Assembly: GCF_003234795.2 (NCBI RefSeq)
Contig: NZ_CP126268.1
Span: 1,302,001 to 1,366,000 of the forward strand
Source of the DNA: Curtobacterium sp. MCLR17_032
GTDB lineage: Bacteria > Actinomycetota > Actinomycetes > Actinomycetales > Microbacteriaceae
Length of the DNA: 64,000 nucleotides
Direction of reading: 5' to 3'
Positions 57,507-64,000 of this stretch are shown here, in pieces. Positions within the stretch are counted from its first letter, which is position 1; the number at the start of each line of letters is the position of its first letter. Below the pieces are notes generated by a model. It was not told the DNA's origin. It saw only the letters and a list, made by a program, of their open reading frames with translations, and did not search any database. The translations under genes were made by a program, and so were the position numbers.

Positions 57507-58431
57507 TTGTTCCCTCCGCGGTAAATGGGTCGTCCTCAGCGATCGGGATCGCGCGGCGTTCCATGCGACCGCGGACGGCGACATGTTGAGAAACGGGCGT
57601 CGCGTCCAGAACCTTTCGAAGCATGCCGACCATGAATTGTTCTGGTCTAACATCTTGGGGTACGCGGTCAAGGATTAGTCGAACATCAGATGAGGCCGAG
57701 CTCTCGGACGGGTCGTCGTAGTGAATTAAAGCCAGGCCGGTGGCCGTATATCCGTTGGTCCCTCCAAGGTTCCGCAGCTTTCGCATCATGTCAATGGTGC
57801 GCTCGAACGCATCTGGCTCGTCCCGCAGAATCGTGTCTCGCTGGACAAAGAAAAATCCAACGGCGGCCAGTGGGTACCTTGACGACAGATTTGCAGCGTC
57901 GCCGTAAGCTTCCTCGAACCGATTTGAAAGGTTTTTTCCGAAAGAAGAAACCTGCGTTTTCGTACTCAGAAGTAGCTCTGGTCCACGATCCCATCGAGCG
58001 ATTGCAACGTCTACTTGCTTGTCGTATGCTCGGCCGAGGAAGTGTGCATCTGAAGGTGCCACAGCGGGCATGTTCTCGATTCTCGCGCGTATCTCATCTG
58101 CGAGAATCTTTGGAAGCTTGTTCAAGAGCGTCGCGACATCTCGCGGTAAAACACGTGGCCGTGTCGCACGTGGCCAGACCTCATCCTCGCTGAAACCGGC
58201 GCGGCGGAGTTCGTGTGCGAGCCATGAGTCGACACCGCCTGCGAGAGAGCCGCTGGCCGAGGTTTTGTTCGTCGTGACCGGTATCGTGAGTAAACGTTCC
58301 AGTAAACCGTAGTCAGGCCCATATTTGGGTTCTTCACCGTTGGAATGTAGCCACGGATCGGTCAACAAGGTGGCCGCGAGCGTACTGTCAAAGATGCTGA
58401 AAGAGTCTGTTTTAACCGGCAAACGTATCAA
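57496..58431 (-). CDS. Restriction-endonuclease-like protein, defence operon gene 2
   Basis: 311 residues. The middle reads YDKQVDVAIARWDRGPELLLSTKTQVSSFGKNLSNRFEEAYGDAANL (given in part), i.e. Asp141, Glu152 and Lys158 spaced as in a PD-(D/E)xK nuclease, though the residue two before Lys is Ser rather than Glu/Asp. The FGKN..NR.EE.YGD stretch is a motif I associate with uncharacterised restriction-type nucleases. The rest has no signal peptide or membrane segment. The gene overlaps the methyltransferase gene by 4 bases, suggesting it is the cutting partner of a restriction-modification pair. Confidence 0.7.
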   Translation of the reverse strand: MIRLPVKTDSFSIFDSTLAATLLTDPWLHSNGEEPKYGPDYGLLERLLTIPVTTNKTSASGSLAGGVDSWLAHELRRAGFSEDEVWPRATRPRVLPRDVATLLNKLPKILADEIRARIENMPAVAPSDAHFLGRAYDKQVDVAIARWDRGPELLLSTKTQVSSFGKNLSNRFEEAYGDAANLSSRYPLAAVGFFFVQRDTILRDEPDAFERTIDMMRKLRNLGGTNGYTATGLALIHYDDPSESSASSDVRLILDRVPQDVRPEQFMVGMLRKVLDATPVSQHVAVRGRMERRAIPIAEDDPFTAEGTNED

Positions 58432-60092
58432 GCTCCTTTGGGTTCGCCAGCACGCGCGACACGGCGGGCATACAGGGCTGCGCGAGCGCTGCGTATTGCC
58501 GCGATTTGTTCGGGGCTGGAATTCTTGCTGTTCGCGAGAATCACTTTGTCGACCAGTGCGCTTGCGCCGAGAAGGTCTCCAGCACGTAGCCGACCTCTAA
58601 CCTTCGGCTTGATTCTCGTTAGTTCCTCCCTGGCGGTGTCTATAAGCAGTGGAGACGGTACGGGGAGGTCGTCTGCTTCGCGGGGTTCGATCTTCAGCAT
58701 CCCCCCGCCATAGGCGCGCCCAACCATCTCGGCGCCAAGCAGGGTGATGCTATTCAAAGAAGCGACTGGAAGGAGATCCCGACCGTCGGTCCGCAGCTTC
58801 GTCTTCAAATAGATGCCGTGGATGCTGTTTAGATGGTGTGCGTTAGCCCTGTTGGTCGTTATCCGAGGAGTGTCAGAGTTCATGTACGTTAAAAAGAGGT
58901 CGGCCGGGCGGATGAGCGGGACCCGCCACCAAGGGGACCGCGTATGGCACTTGTATGCAGTATCGACGCCGGCCTGGTGCCCCGCATCGATGTACGCCTG
59001 CGCTGCCGGCGTCGGGCGTCCGGGCGGGCGAAACATCCAGGTTGCCGATCCGTTTTCGCCCAGCTTTCGAAGCCGATCCCGCGTCAGCTCCAGTCCGCGT
59101 AGATGTTTCGATCCGGGCGGAGACAGGCGGACAAGCTCACTTTGAGCGAGTCCAAGCTCGCGAACCCGTGCCGGGGAGAGAGCGAAATACTTGTTATTAC
59201 CAGTAACCATTCCGAGGGTCGTATCGCCCCATCCGTCAAGTCGTGTAAAGGCTTCAGACTGCACGGCGACGCTATATGCCTCGAGGGCGTCGCGATCGAG
59301 TAGGGAGGGTGTCCACTTTCCTCCAAGTGTGGCTGGGGTCCAAGGGTATGCGATTGAATCCGGTGTTAAGTCGTCGGGAGATGAGAGTTGTTGAATCGAC
59401 ATTCGAGTTGCAGAGCCCCATTGGTATCCGTCTGCAAGTAGTAAGACCACTTCTTCCAGGACTCCGGGAAAAACTCGCTCTTCGAACATCACCAACTGCA
59501 CCTCCTGAAATGAGCGCATCAGGAAGGAGCGAATTTCGGCGGCGTAGTTCACACTAAGTAGTTCCGCAGGGAGCACTAAGCCCATTCGTCCGCCCGGCTT
59601 CAAAAACAAGGCTGATTGTACAGCGAAAGCCGCCCAGCTTGACGCGAGTGCTGTCAGGTGTACTCCGCCCCGCAACGCCGCCGCGCGTGACCTGGTGCGA
59701 GATTCGCCCGCGAAGTCTTGATATCGGATGTAGGGAGGATTACCGATAACCGCGTCATATCGAGGTGCGGGCTCCAGTAGGAAGAAATCGCTCGTTACGA
59801 TCTCGGCGTGCATTCCGGCCTGTTCGACCAGGGCTTTTGCGGTTTGGGCGGACTTGGCGTGCAGCTCGACGCCGTGCAAGGTCGGGATGTCGTCAGTGCC
59901 GAGGCGCTTGAAGCGGTCGGCTGCGGCGAGCAGAAACGCTGCCTCACCGCATGAGGGCTCTAAGACTTCCTCGTTACCCGTGCGAATCGCCCAGTCGGCG
60001 ATGAACTTCGCCACCTTGGGTGGCGTGAAAAACGCCCCACGGGCCTTGCGCAGCTCAGCCGTATCGACACCAAACGCGGGGGCCTCAGTCAT
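58428..60092 (-). CDS. N6-adenine DNA methyltransferase (TaqI/gamma-type), defence operon gene 1
   Basis: 554 residues. N-terminal GAFFTPPKVAKFIADWAI, SAM-binding VLEPSCGEAAF (43-53), acidic VELHAKSAQTA (motif II), SDFF (motif III) and the catalytic NPPY (118-121, VIGNPPYIRYQDF) follow in the order of gamma-class N6-adenine methylases. The C-terminal 300 residues are the target recognition region (TLGMVTGNNKYFAL..). The gene lies first in the operon, so the host is protected before the nuclease is made. GC content is lower than around. Confidence 0.92.
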   Translation of the reverse strand: MTEAPAFGVDTAELRKARGAFFTPPKVAKFIADWAIRTGNEEVLEPSCGEAAFLLAAADRFKRLGTDDIPTLHGVELHAKSAQTAKALVEQAGMHAEIVTSDFFLLEPAPRYDAVIGNPPYIRYQDFAGESRTRSRAAALRGGVHLTALASSWAAFAVQSALFLKPGGRMGLVLPAELLSVNYAAEIRSFLMRSFQEVQLVMFEERVFPGVLEEVVLLLADGYQWGSATRMSIQQLSSPDDLTPDSIAYPWTPATLGGKWTPSLLDRDALEAYSVAVQSEAFTRLDGWGDTTLGMVTGNNKYFALSPARVRELGLAQSELVRLSPPGSKHLRGLELTRDRLRKLGENGSATWMFRPPGRPTPAAQAYIDAGHQAGVDTAYKCHTRSPWWRVPLIRPADLFLTYMNSDTPRITTNRANAHHLNSIHGIYLKTKLRTDGRDLLPVASLNSITLLGAEMVGRAYGGGMLKIEPREADDLPVPSPLLIDTAREELTRIKPKVRGRLRAGDLLGASALVDKVILANSKNSSPEQIAAIRSARAALYARRVARAGEPKGA

Positions 60093-60247
60093 AGGTCCAT
60101 CCTGCCCTACCGCTCCGACTTTGCGACGGCGCTGTTGGGCGTGCGTCGGTCATGTGATCGAAACTCAGTCAAGGTGCGGCTGTCGTCCTCCACGTGGCGC
60201 GAGTGGCCCCGTGCGGGGCATCTGCCCAACGCCCGGGTGGGTTCCGC

Positions 60248-60901
60248 TCAAGGTTGATGGGGACGCCGGTACAACCCCGCCGGCTTCCCCGGCCCCTCCG
60301 CCCGCTTCCCTTCGGCCACCACGAGCCGCCCCACCATCGCCCTCCGGAAGGTGTCCGGCTGCAACTCCGCCCCGAGCACCACTTCGTGCAACCGCCGCAG
60401 TTCGGTCATCGTGAACGGCTCCGCGAGTAGCCCGTGCGGGTCCGGCCGCTCCCGGTGGTCCTCTCGTAGCTGCACCACTGCGTACTCGAGGATGTCGTCG
60501 TGCGCGTGCACCATCGCTCCCGCTGCCGCGACGGGCACCAGACGCGCCCGCCCGGAGTCGATCGTCAGTGCAGCCGCGGGCACGACGTCGAGGTGCGCCA
60601 CCGACAGCACCCACCCCCGCGAGTCGCGCGCCGGGTCGTCGAACACGTGCAGCTGCCGCGGTGCGAGTCCCTCGACGCCGGCCTTTTCGCGCAAGGACCG
60701 CAGCACCGAGTCGGCGAGGCGTTCGCCCTCGTGCACGAACGTCCCCGGTAGCCGCCAGTCACCGTCGACGGCGTCGCGGACCTGCAGCACCGACAGCTCT
60801 CCGTCGATGACTGTCATGACCGCGGTGTCGACCGCCACGGAGGGGTGCGGGTAGTCCGCCAGGCGCTTGCCGCTCGGGTCGCGGTACTCGGTGTCAGCCA
60901 C
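60248..60901 (-). CDS. nrtR: NrtR-type Nudix transcriptional regulator
   Basis: 217 residues from GTG 60899-60901. An N-terminal Nudix domain (DTAVMTVIDGELSVLQVRD) is followed by a winged-helix C-terminal domain (FTMTELRRLHEVVLGAELQPDTFRRAMVGRLVV, ending GKPAGLYRR), the NrtR architecture that binds ADP-ribose-type ligands and controls NAD genes. The Nudix box at residues 53-76 reads GTFVHEGERLADSVLRSLRE: the catalytic RExxxEE is RSLREK, so hydrolysis is probably lost and the domain serves as a sensor. A start at 60934 would include the operator and is rejected. It is divergent from an ADP-ribosylglycohydrolase. Confidence 0.88.
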   Translation of the reverse strand: MADTEYRDPSGKRLADYPHPSVAVDTAVMTVIDGELSVLQVRDAVDGDWRLPGTFVHEGERLADSVLRSLREKAGVEGLAPRQLHVFDDPARDSRGWVLSVAHLDVVPAAALTIDSGRARLVPVAAAGAMVHAHDDILEYAVVQLREDHRERPDPHGLLAEPFTMTELRRLHEVVLGAELQPDTFRRAMVGRLVVAEGKRAEGPGKPAGLYRRPHQP

Positions 60902-60909
60902 GGACGGGA

Positions 60910-60982
60910 GTTTACGCGCACTTGCGCTAATCACCAGACGGGTGCAGGATCGGATTGGCGCGGAACTGCGCTAATCCGATCC
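60910..60982. promoter_or_regulatory. Two NrtR operators in the divergent spacer
   Basis: A perfect-armed inverted repeat spans 60947-60982: GGATCGGATT-G-GCGC on the left and GCGC-T-AATCCGATCC on the right. A second site, TTTACGCGCACTTGCGCTAA (60911-60930), carries the same GCGC..GCGCTAAT core. Both lie in the 93 bases between the two start codons; GGAGG (60983-60987) of the plus-strand gene directly follows the first. Confidence 0.7.
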
Positions 60983-60994
60983 GGAGGTCTCGTC

Positions 60995-61942
60995 ATGACC
61001 GAGCACACCACGATCCTCGACCGCGCCGTCGGCGCCGTCCTCGGCTCCGCCGCCGGTGACGCCCTCGGCGCCGGCTACGAGTTCGGCCCACCCGTCCCGG
61101 AACCGACGCCGATCCTGATGCAGGGTGGCGGCTCGTTCGGGTGGCGACCAGGGGAGTGGACGGACGACACGAGCATGGCCGTGCCGATCCTCCAGGCCGT
61201 CGCCCGAGGCGATGACCCGGCAGCGGAAGCCACCCTCGACGGCTTGGTCGCCGCCTGGGCGAAGTGGGCGCTGGACGCACCCGACGTCGGCATCCAGACC
61301 CGACAGGTCTTCGCCAGCCTGGAGGCGCGGACCGCCGCCGCCAGTCGGCTCGCTGCCCGGCGGGTGCACGAGTCGACCGGCCGGTCGGCCGGCAACGGGT
61401 CGCTGATGCGGACCGTGCCGTTGGTCCTCGCGTATCTGCGCGGCGACGACGGTGAGGAGGAGCGGCTCGCCTCGGCGGCGCGCGCCGTCAGTGACCTGAC
61501 GCACCACGAAGCGGACGCGGGGGACGCGTGCGTGCTGTGGTGCGTCGCGATCCGGCACGCGGTGCTACACGGCGAGCTCGACGTCCTGCGGGGGCTGGAC
61601 CTGCTCGCGCCGGCGGCTCGACGGACGTGGACGGAGCGACTCGTCGCCGCGGAACACGCGGAGCCGGTGGCCTTCACCGCGACGAACGGGTGGGTCGTGT
61701 CGGCGCTGCAGGCGGCCTACGCGGCGGTGCGGTCGTCGACCTCGCTCGAGGACGCCCTTATCCGCGCGGTCAGGTCGGGCAACGACACGGACACGGTCGC
61801 GGCGATCGCGGGTGGCCTCGCCGGTGCGCTGTACGGGGCTGCGGCGCTGCCGGAGGAGTGGCGAGCCGTCCTGCACGGGTGGCCGGAGCTGCGGGCGGAC
61901 GACCTCGTGGCGATGTCGGAGCAGGCGGTCGGCGGGCGCTGA
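60995..61942 (+). CDS. ADP-ribosylglycohydrolase (DraG/ARH family)
   Basis: 315 residues from ATG 60995 (GGAGG 8 bases upstream). Metal-binding motifs of the family are intact: GSAAGDALGAGYEFG, EWTDDTSMAV (Thr-Asp-Asp), GNGSLMRTVPL and GNDTDTVAAIAGGLAGALYG. It removes ADP-ribose from modified proteins, nucleic acids or small molecules. Together with the divergent NrtR, whose ligand is probably ADP-ribose or a related nucleotide, it forms a self-contained ADP-ribose-responsive unit. Confidence 0.92.
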   Translation: MTEHTTILDRAVGAVLGSAAGDALGAGYEFGPPVPEPTPILMQGGGSFGWRPGEWTDDTSMAVPILQAVARGDDPAAEATLDGLVAAWAKWALDAPDVGIQTRQVFASLEARTAAASRLAARRVHESTGRSAGNGSLMRTVPLVLAYLRGDDGEEERLASAARAVSDLTHHEADAGDACVLWCVAIRHAVLHGELDVLRGLDLLAPAARRTWTERLVAAEHAEPVAFTATNGWVVSALQAAYAAVRSSTSLEDALIRAVRSGNDTDTVAAIAGGLAGALYGAAALPEEWRAVLHGWPELRADDLVAMSEQAVGGR

Positions 61943-62005
61943 TCTCGGGCGCCGGAGTCGGTGTCGGAAGCTGCCGTGGGGGGAGTTTCCGACGCCGGGC
62001 CGGTG

Positions 62006-62485
62006 CTATGCGACGCTGCTGCGACCGCGGAAGACGCCGACGCGCACGAGCCAGACGTACATCAGGCACCCGATGCAGACGTCGAACGCCGCGTTGAGGA
62101 ACGCGGCGACCAGGGCGACGGCAGCGCCGACCGGTGCGGCGTAGGAGACGCCGATCAGCGCCAGGACGAGGGCGACACCGGTCACGACGAGGCCGACACG
62201 TTGGGCGAAGGTCGGGGGCTCGGGCGCCTCGAGTTCGGCGGGCGGGCCGATCCGGGGGCGGACCAGGCGGCGGAACACCGCGCCGTACGGGTGGCGGGCG
62301 ATGCCGGCCAGGCCTCCCCAGGCGAAGAGCGCGGCGATGACGGCAAGCAGGACGAGGCCGACCGTCCGCGTGCTGTCGTTGAGGGTGAGGACGATGTCGA
62401 GCGCGAGCAAGACCGTCGTGATCGCGGCGCCGAAGCGGGGCGAACGCGGGTCGATCCCTCGGGAGGGGGCGGGGCTGGTGGTCAT
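62006..62485 (-). CDS. DUF4395 membrane protein
   Basis: 159 residues from ATG 62483-62485, four membrane segments. IDPRSPRFGAAITTVLLALD at the start and FDVCIGCLMYVWL near the end (a CxxC in the last helix) match DUF4395. Such genes often sit directly after a thioredoxin-like gene, as here (4-base overlap), and a role in disulfide or sulfur transfer is suspected but unproven. Confidence 0.85.
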   Translation of the reverse strand: MTTSPAPSRGIDPRSPRFGAAITTVLLALDIVLTLNDSTRTVGLVLLAVIAALFAWGGLAGIARHPYGAVFRRLVRPRIGPPAELEAPEPPTFAQRVGLVVTGVALVLALIGVSYAAPVGAAVALVAAFLNAAFDVCIGCLMYVWLVRVGVFRGRSSVA

Positions 62486-62961
62486 GGGTGCTCCTCGGTG
62501 AGGACGGCGTCGAGCGCGGCGATGAGTTCGGGCTGGCGGGGCGGTCCACCGAAGCGGGCACGGACGTTCTGGGTTCCGTCCACGAGGAGCACGGTCGGGG
62601 TCTGCATCACGTCGAAGCGCCGGGCGAGCTCCGGGCGTTCGGCGAGGTCGATCTCGAGCCGGCGGACGCGGGCCGGACCGTGCGTCGTTGTCGTTGTCGT
62701 TGTCGTCGACTTCGATGCGGCGACCGCGTCGAGCTGCCTCGCCGTGGCGGGGCAGCGTGCGCACGTGGGCGTCGAGAACTGGAGGAGCGTGGCGGCGGTT
62801 CCGAACGCCTCCCGGTCGGCGAGGTCGGCAACTGTCGTCGCATCGCTGCGTTGAGACGTGACCACGCGTGCTCGGCCGGTGCGGCTGCGGAGCAGCAGGC
62901 CGAGGATCGTCGCGACGGCGAGGACTCCGGCGACGATCGCGAGCGAGAGGGCGACGGTCAT
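62482..62961 (-). CDS. Membrane-anchored thioredoxin-like protein
   Basis: 159 residues from ATG 62959-62961; ATG 62985 is an alternative. One N-terminal membrane segment (about 3-24), then a thioredoxin fold with LLQFSTPTCARCPATARQLD (active CARC) and the cis-proline loop MQTPTVLLVDG. A TTTTTTTT tract encoded by a GTT/GTC microsatellite (about 62688-62711) sits between the first helix and the second strand. Coupled to DUF4395. Confidence 0.85.
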   Translation of the reverse strand: MTVALSLAIVAGVLAVATILGLLLRSRTGRARVVTSQRSDATTVADLADREAFGTAATLLQFSTPTCARCPATARQLDAVAASKSTTTTTTTTHGPARVRRLEIDLAERPELARRFDVMQTPTVLLVDGTQNVRARFGGPPRQPELIAALDAVLTEEHP

Positions 62962-63015
62962 GGTCTGGACACTACGGGGTGCCATACGCCGGACCAAGGG
63001 TGTTGAGCGGTGTGA

Positions 63016-63534
63016 CTAGTCGGAAACGCCGAGCCGCTCGCACTCGGCCCACTGCTCGGGGCGCCGCTTGTCGAGCCATGCGGTGAACTGACGGTAGCCG
63101 CGGTAGTTCGTGAAGACCATGAACTGCTTCTTCCGCTGCTCGTTCCAAGCGGTGAGGCTGATGAAGGTCGGCCCACCACCGTTCGACTGCTTGCCGAAGC
63201 GAAGGGTGTGGATGTCGTCGACCTCGCGCCGACGGAACTTGCCGAACCCCGACTTCACGTCGTAGTGCCGGTCGTACACGTTGATGCGGCCCGCGGCGAG
63301 GGCCAGGCCGAACAGCAGGAAGACGGCTCCGAGGCCGAAGAGGATCCCGAACGCAGGACTGTCATCGGAGCCGGCCGTGAGCTGGAAGACGATCCCCGGA
63401 ATCCCGATCACCAGGCCGAACACCCCGAGGGCCAAGAAGATCACCCCGGGGAACAGCGGCCGGCGCACGACGATCATCGGCGCCACCTCCGCCTTGGTCG
63501 CGCTTCCGCCCCACCGGTTGATGCTGTCGCTCAT
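63016..63534 (-). CDS. Hypothetical membrane protein with PH-like domain
   Basis: 172 residues. Two membrane segments (about 28-52 and 62-80) are followed by a basic domain with VYDRHYDVKSGFGKFRRREVDDIHTLRF, which resembles bacterial PH-type domains, and a Trp-rich end (FTAWLDKRRPEQWAECERLG). No closer assignment is possible. Confidence 0.7.
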   Translation of the reverse strand: MSDSINRWGGSATKAEVAPMIVVRRPLFPGVIFLALGVFGLVIGIPGIVFQLTAGSDDSPAFGILFGLGAVFLLFGLALAAGRINVYDRHYDVKSGFGKFRRREVDDIHTLRFGKQSNGGGPTFISLTAWNEQRKKQFMVFTNYRGYRQFTAWLDKRRPEQWAECERLGVSD

Positions 63535-63608
63535 CGTTCCCCCTTCGACCGAAACCGTACCGGGAACCGCGGCGCTCGGTCGGCGGCCGCCTCCGTACCA
63601 TCGGGGAG

Positions 63609-63827
63609 ATGAGCGACGACGTGACCCCAGGGCGGTACCGGCACTTCAAGGGCGGGGAGTACCAGGTGGTGCTCCTCGCGCAGGACGTCGAGACCGAAGA
63701 GCCGGTCGTCGTGTACCAGGCGCTGTACGGCGAGCACGGGCACTGGGTACGAGGCCTCGCGGACTTCACCGCGCACGTGTCGCGTGACGGGTACGACGGA
63801 CCGAGGTTCGTGCGCCTGGAAGCCTGA
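63609..63827 (+). CDS. DUF1653 family protein
   Basis: 72 residues. The whole sequence is one DUF1653 domain: PGRYRHFKGGEYQVVLLAQD, VVVYQALYGEHGHWVRGLADF and a final GPRFVRLEA. The family is small, cytoplasmic and of unknown function. GGGGAG precedes the ATG. Confidence 0.88.
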   Translation: MSDDVTPGRYRHFKGGEYQVVLLAQDVETEEPVVVYQALYGEHGHWVRGLADFTAHVSRDGYDGPRFVRLEA

Positions 63828-63850
63828 GGCGGCGCGGGCGCGGCTTCGGG

Positions 63851-64000
63851 TCAGAGCGCGGCGCGGGCGTCTTCGATCGCCGCGATGAGGCCGGGGACAC
63901 CCCAGACCACGAAGCGCCCGTGCACACCGCTCCGCAGTTCGACCCGGAGCTGGCGTGACAGGCCCCGTGAGACGTCCTCGAGGGAGGCGATCTCGGACAG
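63851..64000 (-). CDS. C-terminal end of an unidentified protein (5' end outside window)
   Basis: On the minus strand the frame is open from the window edge to TGA at 63853-63851, giving 49 residues: LSEIASLEDVSRGLSRQLRV, then GRFVVWGVPGLIAAIEDARA and AL. Codon use is like the neighbouring genes. It is too short for assignment. Confidence 0.55.
   Translation of the reverse strand: MSEIASLEDVSRGLSRQLRVELRSGVHGRFVVWGVPGLIAAIEDARAAL

Noticed and set aside
54840..60250. Prophage or transposon as the carrier of the defence island
   Set aside because: No integrase, transposase, terminal inverted repeat or matching direct repeats at the borders were found by eye.

Overview
The window is high-GC DNA (mostly around 70% by eye) from an actinobacterium. 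The 16S sequence, a 16S-23S spacer without tRNA genes, leaderless or GTG starts, the mycothiol-era style of dense overlapping operons and LacI/ABC sugar operons without their own ATPase all fit Microbacteriaceae, most likely Curtobacterium; the genus is my inference.

Layout. 0-5 kb: small membrane proteins, a MarR/MATE export pair, a lipoprotein and an SMP-30-type lactonase. 5-13 kb: a pentose/plant-polymer island with a secreted GH54 arabinofuranosidase carrying two ricin-type domains, a LacI regulator whose presumed operator (TTAATCGATTAA-like) occurs before both units, and an ABC sugar importer with a GH1-like glycosidase. 13-15.5 kb: two membrane proteins, a second MarR and a repeat-rich spacer. 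15.5-22.2 kb: a CebR-like LacI repressor facing a GH42 beta-galactosidase plus ABC importer, with three TGGGA-type operators between them. 22-29 kb: RimK ligase and a RimB-like protease, a MocR/FMN-protein pair, an NlpC/P60 hydrolase and RlmN. 29.3-35.1 kb: one complete 16S-23S-5S rRNA operon.

35-51 kb: a quinone-oxidoreductase-like enzyme, a frameshifted vsr, a class II UvrA, then two paralogous lactococcin-972-type bacteriocin loci (39.4-42.8 and 48.0-50.7 kb) that bracket a two-component system and a DrrAB-type ABC exporter. The first locus has a normal secreted toxin; the second has a 45-residue, signal-less, shortened one. 50.8-54.8 kb: a DnaQ-like exonuclease with a BRCT domain convergent with an SNF2 helicase.

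54.9-60.1 kb: a visibly AT-richer island of four overlapping genes: N6-adenine methyltransferase, a nuclease-like protein, a DUF262 (GmrS/ParB-like) protein and an ATPase-TOPRIM (OLD/PARIS-like) protein. I regard this as the best candidate for an undescribed defence system. 60.2-64 kb: an NrtR-type Nudix regulator divergent from an ADP-ribosylglycohydrolase with two strong shared operators, a DUF4395/thioredoxin-like pair, a small membrane protein, DUF1653 and the end of another gene.

A dispersed element with core GACGGGAGGC runs through the whole window: six times as a perfect or near-perfect inverted repeat just after stop codons (terminator position), and at least ten times as a single half inside spacers, N-termini, C-termini and linkers of proteins, where it is read as GREAR or RASRP-like peptides.
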